Part shown: positions 31,906-44,955 of the stretch, piece after piece | How the letters are laid out: every line of letters starts with the position of its first letter | Numbering within the stretch: position 1 is the stretch's first letter | Assembly: GCF_963259705.1 (NCBI RefSeq) | Contig: NC_081841.1 | Location: forward strand, 87,681,063 to 87,745,062 | Source: Myotis daubentonii | Lineage: Eukaryota > Chordata > Mammalia > Chiroptera > Vespertilionidae | Length of the DNA stretch: 64,000 nucleotides | Reading direction: 5' to 3' | Notes under the pieces: model-generated | Seen by the model: the letters and a program-made list of their open reading frames with translations, nothing else | The model's database searches: none | What the model was told of the DNA's origin: nothing | Position numbers and translations under genes: made by a program

Positions 31906-34199
31906 ATTGTCATAGTTAGCGAGTAAGTTGCATTTAATTTTCCCATTGATTAATGACATTTCTCTTTACTTTGGCTCAGTTATGCTGCTCATTACTTTCT
32001 ATAGTGCTTATTTCCATAAATGTTTATACAAATATTGTATTCATCTAATAAAATCCTTTTTGAAAGAATGGTCCAAGTTTTCCATAAAAGTATAAAACAT
32101 TCCAAATTCAAGGCTCCCATGACCCATACTTTAATGCTCTAGGCATCATAACACAAATCTGAAAGTAAATCTGAAAAATATCTCCAAATAAACACATATT
32201 TCCTAGTTAGTCAAAACACAATTAAATATAGAGATCTATGTATATTTTCCCTTGTATTGGAAGGAGTCTACCAAGATAATTCTCTAAAAGCAGAAAAACA
32301 GTTCTACTACCTAGGGATTTCTATGGATCAATACTTGATAATGCATGCTCTTTCTATTGACACCAAATCAAGTGAAATTTTGACTTGCTTGGATTCTACA
32401 CATATATGTCAAGGATATCTATTCTTCTCATGACTGACTTCCTTGCCTACCTAGCAACTTACTAAGATTAAGTTGTCTGACTTTGGTGAAGAGTCATAGT
32501 TCTTGGTGTTCACACACATAAAATCATTGTCTCGAAGGAAAAAAGAAAGAAGAAAATGCCTAATTTCAGGGCATCTTATATTTTCTGGGTTGATTCTATA
32601 GATTTTTATCCAAGGAGTAAACTTTTAAAAGAGTTGCCGGAGGTGAAAATGTATGAAGGCAAAGATCTACAGAAGCTGCCCTTTATCTAACCACATCACC
32701 TCTCAGAGTCCATGACGCTTGTGAACTGGATAAAGTGGGATGAGTGGCATAATAGATTTAAAGGTGTAAAAACTAGACATCTGAAGAGACTTTCTTGTTT
32801 TAAGGATATACCCAACCTACTTTTAAAATATTCCTTTAATGGGGAGTTTAAAGGAAGTTCCTTCCTATTATGAGGTCAATGATGCCCTAGTTAAATCATC
32901 TCTTTGTCATTTAAGATGGCTTTAAAGGAAATATTGTGATATTGTCTCTAAAGGGAAGCTTTTTTTATTTGGCTGGCAAATAAATTGGATATTTAAAGAA
33001 GACCAACTCACTGCTTGCAAATGTCATCTACTTATAATTTCTTATTAGAGGCTTAACTAACAGGTAAAAATGCTACCATGATGCACATCAATACTACTGG
33101 CAAAGCTTTTATGGCTACATTTTAGGAACTCCCAGAGGATTTGTAAATCTGCATCACTTGAAGGTCCCTGTTCTGTGGGGGAAGAAGTGATGGGGAAGAT
33201 GAGATCATTACCTACTTCTGTCCCAGCTTAAAATTATGAAAAGACTAACTAGAAATTACTTTTCCTCACAATAGGTCTGCTATACTCAGTTTTATTACTC
33301 TCATCAGTTTATTAGATACACAAATGTCCTTATAAAGGAATTTTGAAATAATCATTGTTTTACCATATATGTTTGGTGCAATATACCTTGCTTCATATAC
33401 TTGAGGGGATAAGATTTTTAATTTGGTTCTAAATATTTCCATGCTGGTCAAGTATAGGTTAAAGATGTGCAAAAATAGAATCACTTCAAGGTCCTTTGGT
33501 CTCTCAATTTTTAATGTTTCTTAATCAGCTATTTCCCATAGAGGTGGGACCCTGGACTCTACATTTCATTTGGGCTACTTGCCTGTTGTGTGATATGATT
33601 ATGACCAAGCCACTGGATTCAGAACCATAGTCTCCTTTTCTGCAAAGCAAGAGTGTTGTACTTCTCTCTATGTTCTTTAAGTTCTTCCATTTCTACAAGT
33701 CTATGGCTTTCTTTGAGAGGTTACCAAGATACATAATTCTATACTGTGTGTGATTTTATTTCTCCTTCAGCACAGCTAAGCACCACCTCAACTGCACTGT
33801 ATTCTTCTCTAGTGGTTTCAAAGGGTATAACCAGTTTCATTATGTTCCATATATCTTTGCTGAAAGAGATTAGACTCAAGAGAACATAGTCTTTGGCTCA
33901 AGTCATTTACTGAATTAGTGTAATGAAATGTAAAAGAACTAGCTTGCACTCAGGGACAGTTTTATTTCTCTACCTGTGGAGAAACAGAAATTCATTCAGC
34001 ATTTGGTCAGACTTAATCACATCTTAAATCTATCTCTTGAGGGTGGGAATGGGAGTTGGACCGTTTGGTTCTAATGTATCTATTTAATTCTACTTGTCTT
34101 TATAAAAAAATTGAACATGAGTTTTTTTTTGGTGTGTGAGAACATTTGAATATTGCACTTGAGATGGTTATGTCCCTCTATTTGTTTATGCATTTTGCA
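31906..34199. other. unassigned DNA
   Basis: About 2.3 kb without a clear gene or repeat. A weak MIR-like signal may lie near 33570-33690 ('accaagccactggattcaga', 'tctccttttctgcaaagc'). Confidence 0.4.
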
Positions 34200-34640
34200 C
34201 TATTTCTAGGCATTGAAATATATTACTAAAAAAACACAACAAAGATTATTTTTCTTGTAGCTTAAGTTCTAGCAAGGAAATAGAGGAGACTGACAATTAA
34301 CAATAGACAATAAAAAATTAAATAATGTGGTACATAATTCTATATTACATGTAATTTAGTATGTGATAAATAAAATGGGGAAGAGAGAAAAAAGATAAAG
34401 TAGAAGAGAGTTAAAGGAATTAGCATGTTGGGGGAGGTGGTTTGTGATTTTAAATAGGCTGTTCAGGTAGGTTACATAGAAGGGACATTTGATCTTAAAG
34501 TAAGTGAGGATGTGGACTATGTAGATATTTAGAGAAAAAGTGTTCCAAAGGGAACAGCAAATACAAAAAGTCTAAAGTTTCACAGTGCCTGGAGTGTTAA
34601 AATATATCAAGGAGGCTAGTGTGACTGCAGCAGAAGAAAC
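34200..34640 (-). repeat. LINE-2 relic
   Basis: Antisense L2: 'acaattaacaatagacaata', 'gaagggacatttgatcttaa', 'aaagtgttccaaagggaaca', 'gcaaatacaaaaagtct' and 'ggaggctagtgtgactgcag' follow the antisense order of the L2 3' region. Confidence 0.7.
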
Positions 34641-35210
34641 AAAGAAGCAGCCAGGGGCAGATCACAATTTTCCATTTGCCTCTCCAGATCTGTCCTTATC
34701 TCCTCTCCACCCTGTTTGGAGCCACAAAAAGGCTGATATGTATGGACTACATCAACACGCTTCTTTGCTCACCAGCTTCCAGGGAGGTTTAGCCAATGGG
34801 AGTTACAGAGGAGAGATCCAAAGGCAAGAGAGCAGTGAGGTCAGGACATTTATTCCCCTCCCTGCTGGGTTGCTGCTTATTGGCTTTATCCTTTTACCAA
34901 ATGCCACTGCTCCTGTCAGGCATCCCTGAAAACAAAAGTCCTCCCTGGGCTCAGGTAACTGGTAACTACTTTCTCCTCTTGCCCCAGTAGGACTAGGGAT
35001 GAATAGCTCTCTACTATTGTGGCCTCAGGGTAGTGCATCACCTGTTTTTTTTAACCCCCAACCTCATTTTGCAAAAAGTCCCTTTACTAAACTCCCCTCA
35101 ATTGCCAGTTTAATTTTGCCACCATTTTCCTTCCAGGTCCCTAACTAGTAAAGGCGTTGTAGACCATTATAAGACTCTTCATTTATTCTGAGAGAGATGC
35201 AGGAGATGCA
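34641..35210 (+). repeat. old dispersed repeat, family not assigned
   Basis: This block interrupts an L2 relic. Motifs such as 'tttagccaatgggagttaca', 'gaggtcaggacatttattcc', 'gccactgctcctgtcaggca' and 'agtccctttactaaactccc' resemble a widespread old mammalian repeat whose name I cannot recall securely. The short ORF at 34585-34929 is a by-product. Confidence 0.4.
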
Positions 35211-35345
35211 GAAGAGTGACTCATGTTTTAAAAGAATCAGTTCAGCCCCTGTGTTGAAAAGTCTGTAAGAGGGCAAGGCTGAAGCAAGGAAAGAAGTTAG
35301 GAGGTTACTGCTGTAATCCAACTGAGATCCATTCCATTTGTATCC
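35211..35345 (-). repeat. LINE-2 relic, continuation
   Basis: 'aagagggcaaggctgaagca' and 'taggaggttactgctgtaat' continue the antisense L2 broken at about 34640. Confidence 0.5.
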
Positions 35346-35689
35346 TGCTAGATAGACCAGTTTTTCTAATCAATAACCCGTCAATCTAAAATGCATCTTA
35401 TAACCCTTTATAAAAAATCCATAAACTTTTACCATGGCCTAAAGACCCATATAGCTTGTAAGAAACAATTTCTTCATAGCAATTCTGGTTCTGCTAAAAC
35501 AAATCCTGGGTATTACTAGTAGGATAATTCCTGCTTATAAATAGAATTTTAAAAATAAAACTAATTACCCATCAGTTATTAAATATTATTCCATTTTTCT
35601 TCATAGGTCATTTGCTCTCTGCTTCACAAATAAAATGTATTTTAAAATACTTTTTTTAGTGTTCTTTTAATTTTTTGTATTGTGTATGG
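35346..35689. other. unassigned AT-rich DNA
   Basis: About 340 bases, nothing recognised. Confidence 0.4.
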
Positions 35690-36400
35690 TATGAATACTT
35701 AGCATGAGACCTAACCTTTTAACAAATTTTCAGGTGTAAAATACATTATTATTAAACATAGGTATAATGTTGTACAGAAGATCTCTAGGGCTTACTCACC
35801 TTGCTTGACTGAAAATTTATGCTCGTTAATCAATAACTCCCCATTTCCTCCTCCCCCAGCCCATGGCAACCTCCATTCCACTCTTTAATTCTATGAGTTT
35901 GACTATTTTAGGTACCTGATGTTGGTGGAATCACTTAGTATTTGTCTTTTGACCTGCTTATTTCATTTAGCATAATGTCCTCACGTTTCATTTTCTTTGT
36001 TAAGGCTGTGTAGCAGTGATGGCGAACCTATGACACGCATGTCAGAGGTGACACGCGAACTCATTTTTTGGTTGATTTTTCTTTGTTAAATGGCATTTAA
36101 ATATATAAAATAAATATCAAAAATATAAGTCCTTGTTTTACTATGGTTGCAAATATCAAAAAATTTCTATATGTGACATGGCACCAGAGTTAAGTTAGGG
36201 TTTTTCAAAATGCTGACACGCCGAGCTCAAAAGGTTTGCCATCACTGCTGTGTAGTATTCATTGCATGTATATGCCACATTTTCTTTATCCATTCATCTG
36301 TCAATGGATATTTAATTTGTTGTTTCTACAACTTGCCTGTTGTGTATACTAATGGAATCAACATGGGAGTGCTAATTCATTTTTTTCAACATTATTTTTG
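35690..36400 (-). mobile_element. old LINE-1 3' end, split by a hAT
   Basis: Antisense L1 3' UTR: 'aggtataatgttgtacagaa', 'ccccatttcctcctccccca', 'gcccatggcaacctccattc', 'tctatgagtttgactatttt' and 'tttcatttagcataatgtcc'. After a hAT insertion (36014-36247) the ORF2 end resumes: 'ttatccattcatctgtcaat'. Confidence 0.8.
36014..36247 (+). mobile_element. non-autonomous hAT element with perfect 8-bp target duplication
   Basis: A 234-base element. The left end 'cagtgatggcgaacctatga' and right end 'aggtttgccatcactg' are inverted repeats with one mismatch over the first 16 bases. The 8-mer 'ctgtgtag' flanks it exactly (36006-36013 and 36248-36255). A second pair, 'acacgcatgtcagagg' and 'gctgacacgccgagctc', lies just inside. 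Non-coding and mobilised in trans. It sits in an old L1. Confidence 0.95.
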
Positions 36401-37084
36401 AATTCCTGCTACATTTCTTCTAGATAAATATCTCCAAGTTAAAAAGGATAAGATGGCAGTGGGATGGTGATGGAAAATACTAATTGAATACATACAAAAT
36501 TCAAACTGACAAGAGCTGTGATAGAAAGATCCAGGAGTGTTGAACGACCATACCAGGGAAACATGATCTAGTTTAGGGGAGTTCCATGGAAAAATTTTCT
36601 TACAAAGGAACAGAAGTATGCTCTACCTGTAATAGTAACAGACATTTTCACCAAGAATAAGAGTTTTCTCATACTTGACAAAGTCAGATTTCTCTTAGGT
36701 ATCCTTTGACTTTGAACACAAATAGAGGCTGCTTATAGTTTGCTTAAAGCAATGGAGGTAGAATATCATCTACCTGATCATGGTTGGGTTGGGGCGTGTG
36801 GTTAGACTTATGTTAGAGCCACTCTTATAGACTCTGTGTGTAATTATGTATGTGACTTATTTCCCCCAAATAAATGTGTTGGGTTCTGAGAGAAGGGGAT
36901 GGGATTCCCATATACTGAGCACAGACTCTGTTCCATGCACTATTCCAGGAATTTAAGTGCATTCACTTTTTCTCTTTTCTAACAGCCCACATGGAATCTA
37001 GTCTGTCAGCACTACCATGAAAAACATACCACTAATCTGACAACCTTTGCTATTTTCTCTTTAATTTAACCTACCAGCATCTCA
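36401..37084. other. unassigned DNA
   Basis: About 680 bases with no assigned feature. Confidence 0.4.
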
Positions 37085-37740
37085 AATATAGGCTTGTGGA
37101 ACAGTTTTCTGACTGGTCTTCCTGTTTCTACTCATGTGTCCCCATAATCAGTTCTCCACATGGTGACCAGAGTGAGGTTACAAAGTTAATCAGAGCATGT
37201 CACTCTTTTATTCAAAGTGTTTCAGAATTTTTCCTTTGCCTTGCCAAAAAATGGGAAGCTTGTACACTGAAGATAATAAGGTCCTGGATGATCTGTCCTT
37301 TGACTTTCTTCCCATCTCCTGTTGCCCTCAGTCTCTCCCACTGCAATCTGGCCTATTGCCATTTTTGGTACATTCCAATATGTTCCTGCCTTGGAGTCTT
37401 CACACTTACTGTAGCTTCTGCCTAAGCCACACGTCCTCGTCACACAGATGACCGTATAGCTTGTTTCTTCTCCTTGTTCAGATGTCTCCTCCTCATCTCA
37501 GAGAAGCTTTGCTGATTCACAATGCCAAGATCTCCTCTCATTGCCCGACCCTTGCTCTTGGACCCCTTGCTCAACTTGATTTTTCTTCATAGCCCTTATC
37601 ACCTTCAATATAACATGTGTGTTTATTTGCATATTTGCCAGAATAGAAATTCCAGAGGACAGAGACTTTTTTTTTTTTTTTATCGTTCCCTATTCTCAGA
37701 ACCAAACATGGTGCCTGGTACATAATATTATCTTTGTATA
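37085..37740 (+). repeat. LINE-2 3' region
   Basis: Sense L2 in good order: 'cacatggtgaccagagtgag', 'agagcatgtcactcttttat', 'tcctgccttggagtcttcac', 'ttcagatgtctcctcctcat', 'ttttcttcatagcccttatc', 'ccagaggacagagacttttt' and 'ggtgcctggtacataatat'. It contains a run of 14-15 T near 37667-37681. Non-coding; the ORFs over it are short and broken. Confidence 0.85.
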
Positions 37741-37756
37741 TATTGTCCTTGTTATT

Positions 37757-37996
37757 AATCCTCACCTGTGGATATTTTTCCATTGATTTTTAGGAAGAGT
37801 GGAAGAGATAGGAAAAGACAGAGAAAAACATCAGTGTGAGCAAAACACATCGATTGGCTGCCTCCTGCATGAGCCCACACCAGGGTCTGGTCTGGGGAGG
37901 AGCTGCAACCAAGGTACGTGCCCTTGACCAGAGTCAAACCCAGGACCCTTCAGTCCACAGGCTGACGCTCTATCCACGGAGCCAAACTGGCTAGGA
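37757..37996 (-). mobile_element. Ves-type SINE, long variant
   Basis: The reverse complement of a Ves SINE with an extended tail region ('aatcctcacctgtggatatt'). Also visible are 'gattggctgcctcctgcatg', 'cccaggacccttcagtccac' and the head 'tatccacggagccaaactgg', 'ctagga'. The A- and B-box regions are recognisable. Confidence 0.9.
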
Positions 37997-38229
37997 CTAC
38001 AAATATTTTTAGAATAACTGACTGACTGAATGATCTCATTCAAAACTCTTTGCCTGTGATGACCTTCAAAGGCGAGTACCAGAAGTCCAGAACCACACTC
38101 TTGTACTGTTTAGTCAGTCTTGAACTGCCTTGAATATAAGTAGACATTTAGAAAATATTTCTTAAAAATAAACAAATATAGTCATAAATAATAAACTTTT
38201 CAAATTGCTGTTGAGAGGCAATACAATTT

Positions 38230-38420
38230 TATAAGTCTTTATGGTTAGACTTGGCTGTATGAATATTATATTGGCTATTTGCTTTGTCAGATTGAGCAAA
38301 TCACTTAACCCTTCCGAGCTGGGTTTCCTGACCTGAAAAATTAGGTTAATAATAGGAGTAGCCTCATGGGGATTAAATAAGAGGAGGAATGTTCTCAGCA
38401 CAGGTCTGCATCTGTTGTCA
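38230..38420 (+). repeat. MIR SINE relic
   Basis: 'gagcaaatcacttaaccctt', 'gctgggtttcctgacctgaa' and 'tcatggggattaaataagag' match forward MIR. Confidence 0.75.
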
Positions 38421-39459
38421 ATAAAGTAATCCTCCAGCTTGGGTGAAGTGAACTCCTCTGCTCCTTGGTTTCTCTGGGGCAGAGCAGTTAATCTCAGTCA
38501 GTATTTTCTGTTTGTCTGCTCCTGTATTAGGTTTTAAGCCTTTGAAGGGCAAGGACTTAATTTTATTAATCTTTAAATTTCCTGAACATTGAAAGTCCTT
38601 AATGAATCTGTTTTGAATCAAATAGGACTTAATTTGAGATGACAGCCCTTATTCCAGAAAAAGAAAGGCACTGTGATATTGACCAGTGTCAATATTAATA
38701 ATTATTGATGAGGCACAGGACCCTACTACACTCATGTCTATGAAAGTTATGAGCAAAAGCCATTTTGGACAAGCTGTACGCCCGGGTCTTAGGCATGGAG
38801 GAACAGTAGGATGAATGAGAGGGAGGAGAGCCGAGCTGGCTGGCAGAGAACTTCCCTCCATGCAGACCTTGTTCCCTTCCCGACTGCTATTGGCTTTTGC
38901 CAAAGCCGGCTTCCTAAACGCTCCAGTTGGATCTCTTTTATCAGTTGCTAGGTACTGCCAGTTGTGTCAGGTGAAGTAGTGGAAATTTATATTCAACTTA
39001 TAAATAGTTGAAGAGCCTGTCTTGGTGCAATGTGAAACGAGCAAATATTCCATTTCTCCTGGGAGGGATCAAGATTCAGTGAATGATGCTGTCATGTCAG
39101 CTGTGTCAGGGCCCCTGTTCAAGAGGCCACACAGCTATAAGTTATTCATGGGAACACAGCAAACAAAGACTTAGCTGTAGCGAATAATGAACACTCTTCT
39201 CCTGAAGGTTGCTCTGCAGCTAGAAGCTGAGGTCTGCAGTGTCACCCTGTCAGAAGCAGAAACGGACCTCACCCCCTTCAGGGGTGGTGTACTTTGCAAA
39301 TACAAAAAAAATGTTGCACTGAGCAACCCAAGGCAGCTCCAGGGACCTTTATGATCGTTCTGGCGACATGGGATGGGGGTATAGTCTTCCTTTTCCAGGG
39401 AAAGCAGAGAAAATATTTTTAGTTGTATTCATGTTTCTATCCTGGACAGATATTAGGGA

Positions 39460-39505
<46 letters not shown>

Positions 39506-39739
39506 GGGGAGGGGGTTCTTCCTAATATCTTTGGCTCATATATTCAGATCTTTATACTCTGGTGCCTATAATTAAAAGTTCTGTGAGAAGAGGATTTTCT
39601 TCAGAGTGCTACTTAGTTCTTTTATATTATTTAAAGAGGATATTATTTCAGAGGGTGAATGAAGGTCAATAGGAAGAAGTACTTTCTCTTTTTGTTTCTT
39701 GGCTTAAAGGAGCTCTGAAGTCTTCATAGTGAACAGTGA
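38421..39739. other. unassigned DNA with a (TG)n array
   Basis: About 1.3 kb without recognised repeats other than the microsatellite at 39462-39504. Confidence 0.4.
39462..39504. repeat. (TG)n microsatellite
   Basis: About 21 uninterrupted TG units, followed by a G-rich stretch. The CVCV-repeat ORF across it is an artefact. Confidence 0.97.
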
Positions 39740-39920
39740 CAAAAAGGATTGGATTTGGAATCAGATACGAGTTACAATACTAGGTTCCCTGAGGCCATAG
39801 GCATGTTACATAACTTCTCTGAGTGATATGATGACGGATATTAAAACTTGGAAAGCTCTTACTAAATGGCATAGCATATTCAAAGCATCAAGCACGATCC
39901 TTTTGTATATTAGGTGTTCA
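39740..39920 (+). repeat. MIR SINE relic
   Basis: 'ggatttggaatcagatacga', 'catgttacataacttctctg' and 'tgttcaacag' near the end follow forward MIR, diverged. Confidence 0.65.
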
Positions 39921-39980
39921 ACAGATTTCTTCTCCAACTTTTCTCAGAAATAAAATTATCTTTCTCATTATCTACTTATT

Positions 39981-40147
39981 TTATTTTTTTTAAAGGAGAG
40001 AGAAAGAAACATTGATCAGTTGCCTCCCACATGCACCCCAACCAGGAACTGAACCCGCAATCTAGGCATGTGCCCTGACCAGGAATCGAACCCACAACCC
40101 TTTGTTGCTTGGGATGATGCTCCAAGCAAAGCCACCTGTCCAGGGCT
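39981..40147 (-). mobile_element. Ves-type SINE
   Basis: The reverse complement of a Ves SINE: 'acattgatcagttgcctccc', 'ccaaccaggaactgaacccg', 'catgtgccctgaccaggaat', 'cgaacccacaacccttt' and the head 'gccacctgtccagggct'. Shorter than the other copies at its tail. Confidence 0.9.
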
Positions 40148-40194
40148 CATTTTCTATTTATTTGAATGTCATTCTCTGTTTTTCTGTTAGCTTT

Positions 40195-40555
40195 AGATAA
40201 CACCCACCACTCTGAGGATGAACTTCACACTCTAGCAGAGCCCTTCTTAGATCTCTTGTGTCCTGTTTTTCCCATCAGTCACTGGCCACATTTACCATTT
40301 TTCGGCTTGATCTTCTCCACGACATCTGGCTAACTTTATTCTTGAAAATGTACCTTGGCTGTCATTTGTCCATGTGCCTTTTCTGACCCCTAAGTTTGAC
40401 CCTGTGCTCCAGAGGCACCTGTCATATCCTCTTCCTAGACTTTGTTAGATTTTTCTCTATCATTCAACTAGACTTCAAGTTGCAGGCACCCACCGTAGTG
40501 ACTAGCACATAGTGAGTGATCAATGAATGCATTGAATGAACAGACAAATGAAAGA
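40195..40555 (+). repeat. LINE-2 3' region relic
   Basis: 'gttgcaggcacccaccgtag', 'tgactagcacatagtgagtg' and 'atcaatgaatgcattgaatg' are the L2 3' end. Upstream, 'tgccttttctgacccctaag' and 'gaggcacctgtcatatcctc' fit the same orientation. Confidence 0.7.
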
Positions 40556-40709
40556 CTAAATGTGAGCAAGGGATTTCCTAATTTGAAGATAGTTAAAAAT
40601 AGAGATTTTTTTCAGTACCTAAAGTTTGTCTGGACCAATAATTAAGGTTTTACTTCTTTTTTGGTAAAGAAAGTTGTTAGTTTGTGGGGAATTCTGTGTT
40701 ATTGTGGGT

Positions 40710-40960
40710 CAGTATACAGACACTGGACCCTGATGGGCTAGGTTCAAATCCCTTCTCTGTCACTGATTACTGTGTGATCTTGCATTAGTTATTCAACCTC
40801 CCTGCAGCTTAGTTTTCTCACCTGTAAAGTGAGAATAATAATAATTCCTATTTTAGGAGATGTTATAAAAATTAAATCAGATTTTGCATGCAAAGAACTT
40901 ATAATACCTGCAATGAGCTTATACCAGCCCATGGTATATGGTAAACATTAAATATTTAAG
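40710..40960 (+). repeat. MIR SINE relic
   Basis: 'ctaggttcaaatcccttctc', 'actgtgtgatcttgcattag', 'gcagcttagttttctcacct' and 'gtaaagtgagaataataata' form a well-preserved forward MIR. Confidence 0.85.
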
Positions 40961-43900
40961 AAATGAAATAAAGCACTCACAATTAAGTGCAAAGGATCAG
41001 ATGTGGACTCAGAATAGGGCAGGGTGCCCATAGACAAGAAGCATTATTAGATTGAAAGCATCTTATTACCCTCCAAAAACTGACAAAACAGAAGGATTAA
41101 TGTCTCTATAAAAAGTAATATCACTGCAACTGCTCCTCCTTCTCCCCTCCTCTGTAGAGTGGGTGAGTTTAGTGACAGACTTTGGAAGGAGCTAGAAATA
41201 TCAGCTTAAAAAATACTTGGCAACCACTTTAGAATGATTATCTGACTTTGGGGGAAAGGGAGAATACTGAGGTATTCCTTTTACCCAGCTTTAGAAATGT
41301 CATGGAGGCATAATGAATCATCTTTCAGAGGCTTTGAAAACATTTTTCTCATACTGAGTATTGCCTGTTGCCTTCCATTGCCATCAGTTGTGAACCTCAG
41401 GATAACCATCAAAACCCCAAGGAAGCTACCCAGTTTTATGAATGACGGGATCTGCGTCAGGTTTAATTCCTTTACCACACTTGATGGACAATGTATTTGG
41501 CTCCTCAATCTCTTTTCTACTCTATAAATAGTCTACGTCAATCAGGGTAAGCCCATCCCTCTTATCAAACATGAGCTCAGACATGGGCCAGTGCAATACA
41601 AGGAAAGCAATTTGGGAGGAAAAACCTAGTCTTTCCTGCTGGAAGTGAAAAAGGAAGCATGTTGCTCTGAATCTTGCTGGAAACCATTTCCAGGCAAGAC
41701 TGCCAGCCTTCGGACGAACCAGTACTGTGACTGGCAGCTCGGAGGGCTGGGAGGCAGTGCATCCATGACGCCATGGTTGAGCCCACTGACCACCCCTAGC
41801 TCTGTACTTCCTCTTTGGCATTACACTAAGTGTCCTTACCATTAAGCTGGTTCAACTGGGTTTCAGTTATTCGCATCCAAAAAATGTTCTAATCAAAGGC
41901 ACTCATAATGCTTCTTCCGCGCTGTCTTGTAAAGCAGTTATTTGTGTCCGTGTGGGTGTCCTTATTAGATTGTGCATAACTTGAGGGCAGTTGCCATGAC
42001 CCATTCATCTTTTATTTCCCTATTTGTTGATATATAACAATGTCGAAAGAAATAGGTCCCAACAGCCTTTGGTCCCATTTAACAGCAATGATGCCCCTAT
42101 TTAAAAATAATTTGCTTTTTTGATCTGTAATCATAAAAGCTAGTGCTTGGTAGAAGTGAAAAAAAAGCATGATCTTTCAGTATCTTTTTTTATGTTGCTC
42201 ATGCAATAGTTGGAAATAATAAATCTTATTACAAATTAAACCATTGAATTATGTTTTCATAACATGCAACCAAGTACACTCCCCTTAGCTTTCCCTCTAT
42301 CAGAACTAATTTCAGGCAGTCTGTTTATAGAGGGAAGATGAATTTTATTGGTGACAAATGCACTCCTGCATTAACAAATTAAGTGTGCTCTCAAAGGAGA
42401 AAAAACAAACTCAGAGAAAATTGGGTTGTCTGAAAATTGAAGTCTATAAAAAGGACTTCTTTCCTCAGGGACATTCAGTATTTTTTTGTAATCACATAGA
42501 AAGAAAAACATATGCCTCTTGAGTATAACATTAAAACAAATTAATTTTGCTGCCTTATTCATAATGGCTAACGGCAAACTGGGAATGTTTATTTCCAGAC
42601 TTCACTTGCTCACAAAACCAGGTTTTCTATGACTTTCATCTCACTGAAGAGAAATAGTTGTGTCAACTTATAGGAGATAAAAAAAGGTTTTGTCCCTCTA
42701 TTTTTAGCTTCTTATTAATAGACGAGTGGTCATGAGGAATAATAGGGCCTTAAAGCCTCAAGATCTTGACTTCATGTCAGTGGGACATCTGCTTTTTTAT
42801 GCTGTTCTTGGGATGTAAACTCTCTTCTACTCCTTAGAAATATACTGCCGTATGATTAGACCCTGAAGTTCTCCTTTGTTCAGCCCAACTTGTAGTTACT
42901 TTTTTACCTCTGTTTTCTCCTAACATATATAGTACTAGGTTTTTCCTTCATCTGTTCTTCCATCATCATCCTCTGTCTGTATACTTATTCTTCTGAATAC
43001 TAGAAAATTCAGTCATGTGTATATTTTTGGCATTCTCCAAGTCTAGTGTGGAGAGGCACCACAGACATAAGTTACCACATCTACAGTATCTTCCAATGAG
43101 ATGAGAGCCTCATTATTTTTACTTTAGGATATTATAATTTTAAATATTTGATTTTCATAACCTTTAAAGTATGAAGAAGAATGACTGACCTGTGGGATTG
43201 ATAAGAAGTCACTGAGAGATCCTGAAACATAGCAGTATTTCCTGCCATTCACCAGTTGAAAATCTTATTGTGTAGAGAAATGTTGTAGCCATTGATGAGA
43301 ACACTAATATTTCATTGCAAAAGAAATAAGCTTTTGTAAATAAACAGCTGCCATGTGACCACAAGTATATTTGTACAAGTCTGGGAACATTTTGAAGGTG
43401 CATAAATGTGCTATTACCTTTGTTCTCTCTTTGATTTTTTTTCTAAAGTTTTTAACAGAGATGGCATTTAACTAAAAAGCGATACTATCCAAGCCTGTTT
43501 TATAAATAGCTGCGTGCCCACTCACTAAGGGTAAATAATTCATTCTAGTAGGTTGATTGCTGAATACAGGGTTTTAAAAAATGTACTTAACTGCATTGGA
43601 TTTATTTGAAGGTGTAGTTCTTACTTGCAAAGCAGAGTTAAACCTGAGCAAAATAACAATAAGCCTTACAGGAGAGACTGGGGACAAAACACTGAACTGA
43701 GCTTCCTTTTGGAAGTGAATCTCTCTACTATCTTGTCAGCTAGAAACTGGCTGAGATGCAGCCCAAATGATGGATTCCTTGGTCTTGTCCTATCATGGAG
43801 CAGAGGGAAGTGGCCAAATATGGGAGATAAGAGTCAAGGAAAGACACTGATACCTGCAGGAATACCTAAGCAAGTGCAGGGGGATATGCCATCTAACTCA

Positions 43901-44955
43901 AAATAATTCTTCATGTTACAAGGGTAAGCTAATCTTTAATAAAAATGCTAATATGTTTCTTGAAGCCATTTTTTGACCTTCAGATTAAATTTTAAGTTAA
44001 AATTAAGAAAACAAGGGGTTGTCTTTTCACAGTATATTTCTGCCCCCTAACCTATTCTTGTTCGTTTTAAACATGCTTAATCATTTGAAAAGACTACACA
44101 AATGACAGACTGTTTGTATTAAACACTAATTACAATTTATTTTCCCATGTATGATTAGGTATAATCATTGCTGCCAGAATGTAAAATGACACGTCAACTA
44201 TAAGCAGAGATAATAGCAGCTGCATGCAAGAAAAGGCATACAAAATACCGGAAACTTATCATTACATCTCTCTCCCCACCTCTTGTATTTGCGTCAGGAT
44301 GCATCTTCAGTAGCATAGACCTTAGGTAGTCATTAAATATCACACGAATATTCTACTAAGATTTACTACAAATATATAGATCTTCCATGGGTGCCTGCAT
44401 TTTCAATTTTGACAAAAGTTTAACCCTTATGCTAACCCTATTTTTTTCCTGACTTTAAAAAAAACCTTCCTAGAGGCCCATAAGTTAGTCATTATATTAT
44501 GTTGTAATAGAATCCACAATTTTTCAGATTATTAAGTATAAAAACATGATACAGATTTTAATACTATGAGTATTTGACTACACCTGACAGACCATAGCAA
44601 CGTCTGCATATATTGCTCATTTGGCCTGCAGTTATAATTACAATTTATTGTATTGGTTATAGTCATTGAACACTTTCTTGCTGAAGTTGTGCTGCTCTTG
44701 CTGCCCTTTCCATAGAATGATTGCATTACAAGTCTTGAAAAGGTCTTAGAAGTCAACCTGTACACTCTTTACCTTATATTGTAGATGTCCATACAAAAGC
44801 CCACAGAGATGAAAGGTCTCATTCTTGGTAGCAGAGCTCAGATATTAACTCAGTTTTGTAGAGCTCAGTTTTTTAGAACTCATTATGAGGCAGGATCGTT
44901 AGATGTTAGGATAATTTTTTGACAAGTGGGAAAAGGGAGACTTAGTAGATGGTTT
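40961..44955. other. about 4 kb of unassigned, unique-looking DNA
   Basis: I see no interspersed repeat, exon with plausible splice sites, or RNA gene that I can support. Possible degraded MIR scrap at 44770-44860 ('ccacagagatgaaaggtct'). This stretch and 45905-49369 are the longest relatively repeat-poor parts of the window and would be the first place to look for conserved non-coding elements. Confidence 0.4.

Noticed and set aside
39368..39571. An ORF with a Cys-Val repeat
   Set aside because: It is a translation of a (TG)n microsatellite.
44470..44515. 'cctagaggcccataag', resembling a Helitron 3' end in reverse
   Set aside because: No hairpin follows and no TC-type 5' end lies within reach; the ten-base likeness could be chance.
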